From the NCBI RefSeq assembly GCF_001704275.1, contig NZ_CP011533.1:5642001-5706000 (forward strand): 64,000 bases of DNA, given 5' to 3'. Of this stretch, positions 62,296 through 64,000 are shown piece after piece. A program made the position numbers and the translations under genes. The DNA is from Streptomyces noursei ATCC 11455. GTDB lineage: Bacteria > Actinomycetota > Actinomycetes > Streptomycetales > Streptomycetaceae. The notes under the pieces are model-generated. The model saw nothing but the letters and a program-made list of their open reading frames with translations, was not told where the DNA came from and did not search any database. Numbering within the stretch: the stretch's first letter is position 1; every line of letters starts with the position of its first letter.

Positions 62296-62807
62296 CCGGC
62301 CGTGGGAGTCCCCCCGCTCGAACGGAGTGGGGAGTCGGCGACCAGCTGGGCCTGCGGGAGCATCGGCATCTCGGTCAGGCCGGGGAAGTACACGTGCAGG
62401 CTGATGGCCGGCGCCAGTGCGTCGTTGACGACCTCGTGGGCGTAGCCGGGGGCGAACACCCGCTGGGCGCCGGCGGCCAGGGTGCGCGGCCCGCCCGCGG
62501 CGTGTTCGGTCAACTCGCCTTCCAGGACGGTCAGTACGCCCGAGGAGGGGCCGTGGTCGTGCCGGCCGCTGCCCTGTCCGGGGACCCAGCTCAACAGCCA
62601 CACCTCGTAGCCGGGCCCGGTGCACAGGCGGTGGTACCAGCGGGTGGTGGCGTCGTAGCGGACCAGCGGGGCCCAGGCGGCGCGGTCGGCGGCGATCGAG
62701 CGGGCCAGGCCGACGAAGCCGGCGACGGTGGTGGGGTGGGCGGGGACGGGCGGCAGCAGGTGGGGGATGGCGAGCGGGTCGCCGGCGATCTGGACGTCGC
62801 TGTTCAT
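62262..62807 (-). CDS. cysteine dioxygenase-like cupin
   Basis: 181 residues. The cupin core has the iron-binding pair in GSGRHDHGPSSGVLTVLEGEL and the third His in FAPGYAHEVVND; RWYHRLCTGPGYEVWLLSW is the strand that positions the substrate arginine and tyrosine region. It would oxidise cysteine to cysteine sulfinate. The start MNSDVQIAGDPL at 62805-62807 has GAGGAA five bases upstream. The C-terminal 25 residues are Gly/Thr/Ala-rich and end SACG. Not in an operon with fbiA, though on the same strand. Confidence 0.85.
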   Translation of the reverse strand: MNSDVQIAGDPLAIPHLLPPVPAHPTTVAGFVGLARSIAADRAAWAPLVRYDATTRWYHRLCTGPGYEVWLLSWVPGQGSGRHDHGPSSGVLTVLEGELTEHAAGGPRTLAAGAQRVFAPGYAHEVVNDALAPAISLHVYFPGLTEMPMLPQAQLVADSPLRSSGGTPTAGATAPQGSACG

Positions 62808-63523
62808 GCGGGTTCCTCGGCGGAAGTGCGGGTGGCGCGCGGGGGTCCCTCCCGGCGGTGGCCGGGAAAAGGGGTGCGGCACGGCGCGGGCCGTTCCTCG
62901 TGGGGGCGCGGCGCGGTGGTCGCGGTGGAGCGGAGCGCTGGTGGGGTGCGACGAGCGCGGGGGGCTGGAGCTCAGTGGCTGCGACAGCTGGAACAGCGAC
63001 AGCGGGCCTGCACAGCGCAGAGCGACCCGTAGGAACGGGTCAGTCGGTGCGCGGAGGTCGCTGGCATGCGGTCAAGGAGACACGGGGCGGCGGTGCGCTG
63101 TCAAACGGGGAGCGATGTGGCGGGCGTCGTTCACCTCATCCGGTTACCCCGTCCGGAGAAAGGTTTGTGCAGCCCACGGCGGGGAGAAGCGGTCATCAGT
63201 CGCACCCGGGGCCGCCGTTGCGGTCCTGTGATCCGGCTGTGATCTTCCCCGCTCCGGTGCGTGCGGTGCAACGCGGAACCCATGAGTTGACGTCTCACCC
63301 ACTGAGAACAGAGCCGCGGGTCAACGGCCCGAGGAAGTGTCCTGGTTTTGGATGATTTGAACACTTTCCGCATACGCTTGGTTCCGCAGAGTGAATAAGA
63401 GGCCCAATAGCAGATCTCGGCTTGACTGGCCCGGATCAGCACACTTGTAATTTCACTCGTGTCGTTCAGCCGGATTCGATCACGGCTTGATCACGGGGAC
63501 GTAAAGACAGACGAGGGGCGCAC
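62808..63523. other. 716-bp regulatory region upstream of whiB
   Basis: No gene supported: open frames here lack ribosome sites. The promoter at 63422-63451 is the one clear signal. Long upstream regions are usual for developmental genes in Streptomyces, so further promoters or regulator sites may be present. Confidence 0.5.
63422..63451 (+). promoter_or_regulatory. vegetative-type promoter of whiB
   Basis: TTGACT (63422-63427), an 18-base spacer and TGTAAT (63446-63451) make a near-consensus -35/-10 pair about 72 bases upstream of the whiB start. It is the strongest promoter match noticed in the host part of the window. Confidence 0.7.
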
Positions 63524-63787
63524 ATGACCGAGCTGTTCCAGGAATTGCTGGTCGAGGAGGCGGACGAGGAGCTCGGCTGGCAGGAGCGCGCACTGTGCGC
63601 CCAGACCGACCCCGAGTCCTTCTTCCCGGAGAAGGGTGGCTCCACCCGCGAGGCCAAGAAGGTCTGCCTCGCCTGCGAAGTCCGCTCCGAGTGCCTCGAA
63701 TACGCCCTCGCCAACGACGAGCGCTTCGGTATTTGGGGCGGTCTGTCCGAACGCGAGCGGCGCCGACTCAAGAAGGCCGCTGTCTGA
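63524..63787 (+). CDS. whiB: sporulation regulator WhiB
   Basis: 87-residue iron-sulfur transcription factor. Four cysteines at 25, 48, 51 and 57 (ALCAQTDP, VCLACEVRSEC) hold a [4Fe-4S] cluster. GIWGGLSERERRRLKK is the turn that contacts the principal sigma factor, followed by the basic DNA-binding end. Length and sequence match the WhiB that gives the family its name, which acts with WhiA to start sporulation septation. ATG at 63524. Neighbouring fbiA/fbiB and the nucleotidyltransferase gene fit the usual Streptomyces gene order around whiB. Confidence 0.95.
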   Translation: MTELFQELLVEEADEELGWQERALCAQTDPESFFPEKGGSTREAKKVCLACEVRSECLEYALANDERFGIWGGLSERERRRLKKAAV

Positions 63788-63882
63788 CCGTGACCGGCCA
63801 GCCTCCCGCACCAGCCCCCCGCGGTGGCACCGAGCGCGCCGCCGCACCACCCCAACTCCCCATATCCCCCTATAGCGAACGC

Positions 63883-63915
63883 ACCGCCTCCAGCGCACTG
63901 CCCGCCGGAGGCGGT
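63883..63915 (+). terminator. possible whiB terminator
   Basis: ACCGCCTCC (63883-63891) pairs with GGAGGCGGT (63907-63915), a 9-bp stem with a 15-nt loop about 95 bases after the whiB stop. The remaining sequence to the right edge shows no supported gene. Confidence 0.5.
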
Positions 63916-64000
63916 CTGCTGTGTACGGAGCCGATCGGTGCCCCGGCGCGAACCATTAGTGTGGGGCCCCGTCCGAGACACGCCCGCACCGCCGGTACGG

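Noticed and set aside
63790..64000. Open frame after whiB, starting GTG at 63790 and running off the window
   Set aside because: Pro/Ala-rich translation without domain signals, no ribosome site, and a hairpin in the middle that looks like the whiB terminator.

Overview
The window is a stretch of actinobacterial chromosome, almost certainly from a Streptomyces. The evidence is very high GC with strong third-position bias, an 87-residue WhiB at the right end, coenzyme F420 biosynthesis genes (fbiA, fbiB), a SigB/SigF-type sigma factor with partner-switching regulators, sortase substrates ending in LPQTG/LAQTG, and a large set of LytR-CpsA-Psr (LCP) wall-polymer ligases. Inserted in it is one foreign element of lower GC.

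Layout, left flank. 1-3.4 kb: the start of a PLP decarboxylase, then an ABC exporter with its winged-helix regulator and a candidate operator. 3.65-9.2 kb: histidine utilisation operon (hutU, an M20 amidohydrolase, hutF, hutI). 9.3-11.6 kb: stress-type sigma factor, STAS antagonist and HATPase anti-sigma. 11.8-16.4 kb: three cell-surface genes, two of them sortase substrates. 16.5-21.7 kb: POT peptide transporter, two-component system, GtrA protein, small secreted protein. 21.8-27.5 kb: purK, purE, a dipeptidase, a UDP-sugar dehydrogenase and an acyl-CoA dehydrogenase. 27.6-39.0 kb: five LCP genes mixed with a thioesterase, a VanZ protein, a secreted Cys-rich protein and a glycosyltransferase.

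The element, 39,131-54,976 (15,846 bp). It has 114-bp terminal inverted repeats that match at 113 positions, and it is flanked by a 20-22 bp direct duplication of a hairpin-forming sequence. It encodes a protein-primed-type family B DNA polymerase with a candidate terminal protein, a double-jelly-roll-type major capsid protein, an A32/HerA-type packaging ATPase, a membrane-anchored lytic transglycosylase and a row of tiny single-span membrane proteins. That is the gene set and genome size of a tectivirus. It has no tyrosine or serine recombinase. Next to the right repeat it carries a complete Cas1 with its active-site motifs, and there is no CRISPR array or Cas2. Cas1 plus PolB plus terminal inverted repeats plus a target-site duplication is the casposon signature. 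The simplest reading is a tectivirus-like provirus that integrates with a Cas1 casposase: a virion-making casposon. An XRE/DUF397 module with a perfect operator palindrome sits at its left end.

Right flank, 55.0-64 kb: a TIGR03089-type acyl-adenylating-domain protein (its terminator-like hairpin is the insertion target), a PGRP amidase, a mannose-1-phosphate guanylyltransferase-type enzyme, an AlkA-type DNA glycosylase, fbiB, fbiA, a cysteine dioxygenase-like protein and whiB with a near-consensus vegetative promoter. In the uninterrupted chromosome the TIGR03089 gene would lie directly upstream of the LCP gene now at 37.7-39.0 kb.
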